Of a DNA stretch of 17,684 bases, positions 17,323 through 17,684 are shown piece after piece (positions within the stretch are counted from its first letter, which is position 1; every line of letters starts with the position of its first letter). The DNA lies in NCBI GenBank assembly GCA_028565635.1, contig JAOXYB010019971.1:1-17684 (forward strand). Reading direction: 5' to 3'. This DNA comes from Phoronis ovalis (Eukaryota > Phoronida > Phoronidae). Below the pieces are notes generated by a model. The model saw only the letters and a list, made by a program, of their open reading frames with translations. It did no database searches and had not been told where the DNA came from. The translations under genes were made by a program, and so were the position numbers.

Positions 17323-17684
17323 CTGTAAAAGGTTGTAACAATATAATACAATTATTATTCCAGACGGGGGAAAGGAAAGGTTTTCTATAGCTTATTGTTA
17401 TTTAGCATGATTTTTAAATGCAGTGGATCATCTAATTTATAACTTTGGTTGGTAACTGTTAGCGTATCATGACGAAAAAAGGGTTGACCCTTCGTAATCT
17501 TTCTCGAACATTCCTCACTTTCAGTAACTAAGGACATAAATTCTGACAAATCAGTACAACACAACATTTTTACTGAAAGCTAGATTATTTAGAAATGGGC
17601 CTTCATGTTGAAATAACTACGTTTATTTATACTTAAATATGAATACTACAAAAGTAACTAAACATGGCGTTCGCTCTCGTGGTA
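17323..17684 (-). other. Gene B upstream intron (partial)
   Basis: AT-rich sequence upstream of the 75-bp exon on the - strand. I searched it for the expected His-loop exon (H-x-H-x-Y-E-R) and did not find it, so the next exon lies beyond the right edge. The minus-strand open frame at 17385-17567 has no splice borders and no family features. Confidence 0.6.

Noticed and set aside
17385-17567. Additional upstream exon of the phosphatase
   Set aside because: The expected His-loop motif is missing and the open frame has no acceptor/donor pair in phase 0.
1-17684. CRISPR array, operon or prokaryotic defence system
   Set aside because: Spliced animal genes throughout. The only regular tandem array is a minisatellite without unique spacers.

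Overview
This is a window from an animal (metazoan) genome. It is AT-rich and intron-rich, and coding sequence appears only as short exons with GT-AG borders. The protein families (C-type lectin, Sushi/CCP, purple acid phosphatase), the tRNA-derived repeat and the short DNA transposons suggest a marine invertebrate. I cannot name the phylum from sequence alone.

Gene A (+ strand, about 233-10226, 5' end outside the window) encodes a type I membrane protein. Seven coding exons join in frame: two C-type-lectin-like exons (233-422, 2344-2543), three Sushi/CCP exons (3868-4053, 4995-5180, 5511-5696), a 30-bp stalk exon (8408-8437), and a transmembrane exon with a short basic tail and a TAA stop at 10224-10226. 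All junctions after the lectin domain are phase 1. The three CCP exons are each exactly 186 bp. The product looks like a heavily N-glycosylated cell-surface recognition or adhesion receptor. The lectin domain lacks the usual calcium/sugar-binding motifs, and the tail has no signalling motif.

Gene B (- strand, 17322 down to 14689, 5' end beyond the right edge) is the 3' end of an ACP7-like purple acid phosphatase. It has three phase-0 exons (17322-17248, 15127-14990, 14760-14689), a TAG stop, and an AATAAA signal about 150 bp downstream. The two genes converge tail to tail across about 4 kb of AT-rich DNA with no convincing gene.

Repeats fill much of the non-coding sequence: twin poly-C tracts (63-127), inverted repeats in intron 1, TTAGGG-like sequence and a tRNA-derived SINE in intron 3, and a decayed copy of the lectin exon 3' end at 6378-6502. 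There is also a roughly 750-bp element with short inverted ends and ten AGGTCA hexamers (8616-9365), a 335-bp transposon with long terminal inverted repeats and a 7-bp target duplication (11113-11447), a 27-bp minisatellite (15658-15929), and a dispersed repeat pair in the gene B region. Nothing links genes A and B functionally; they appear to be neighbours by chance.
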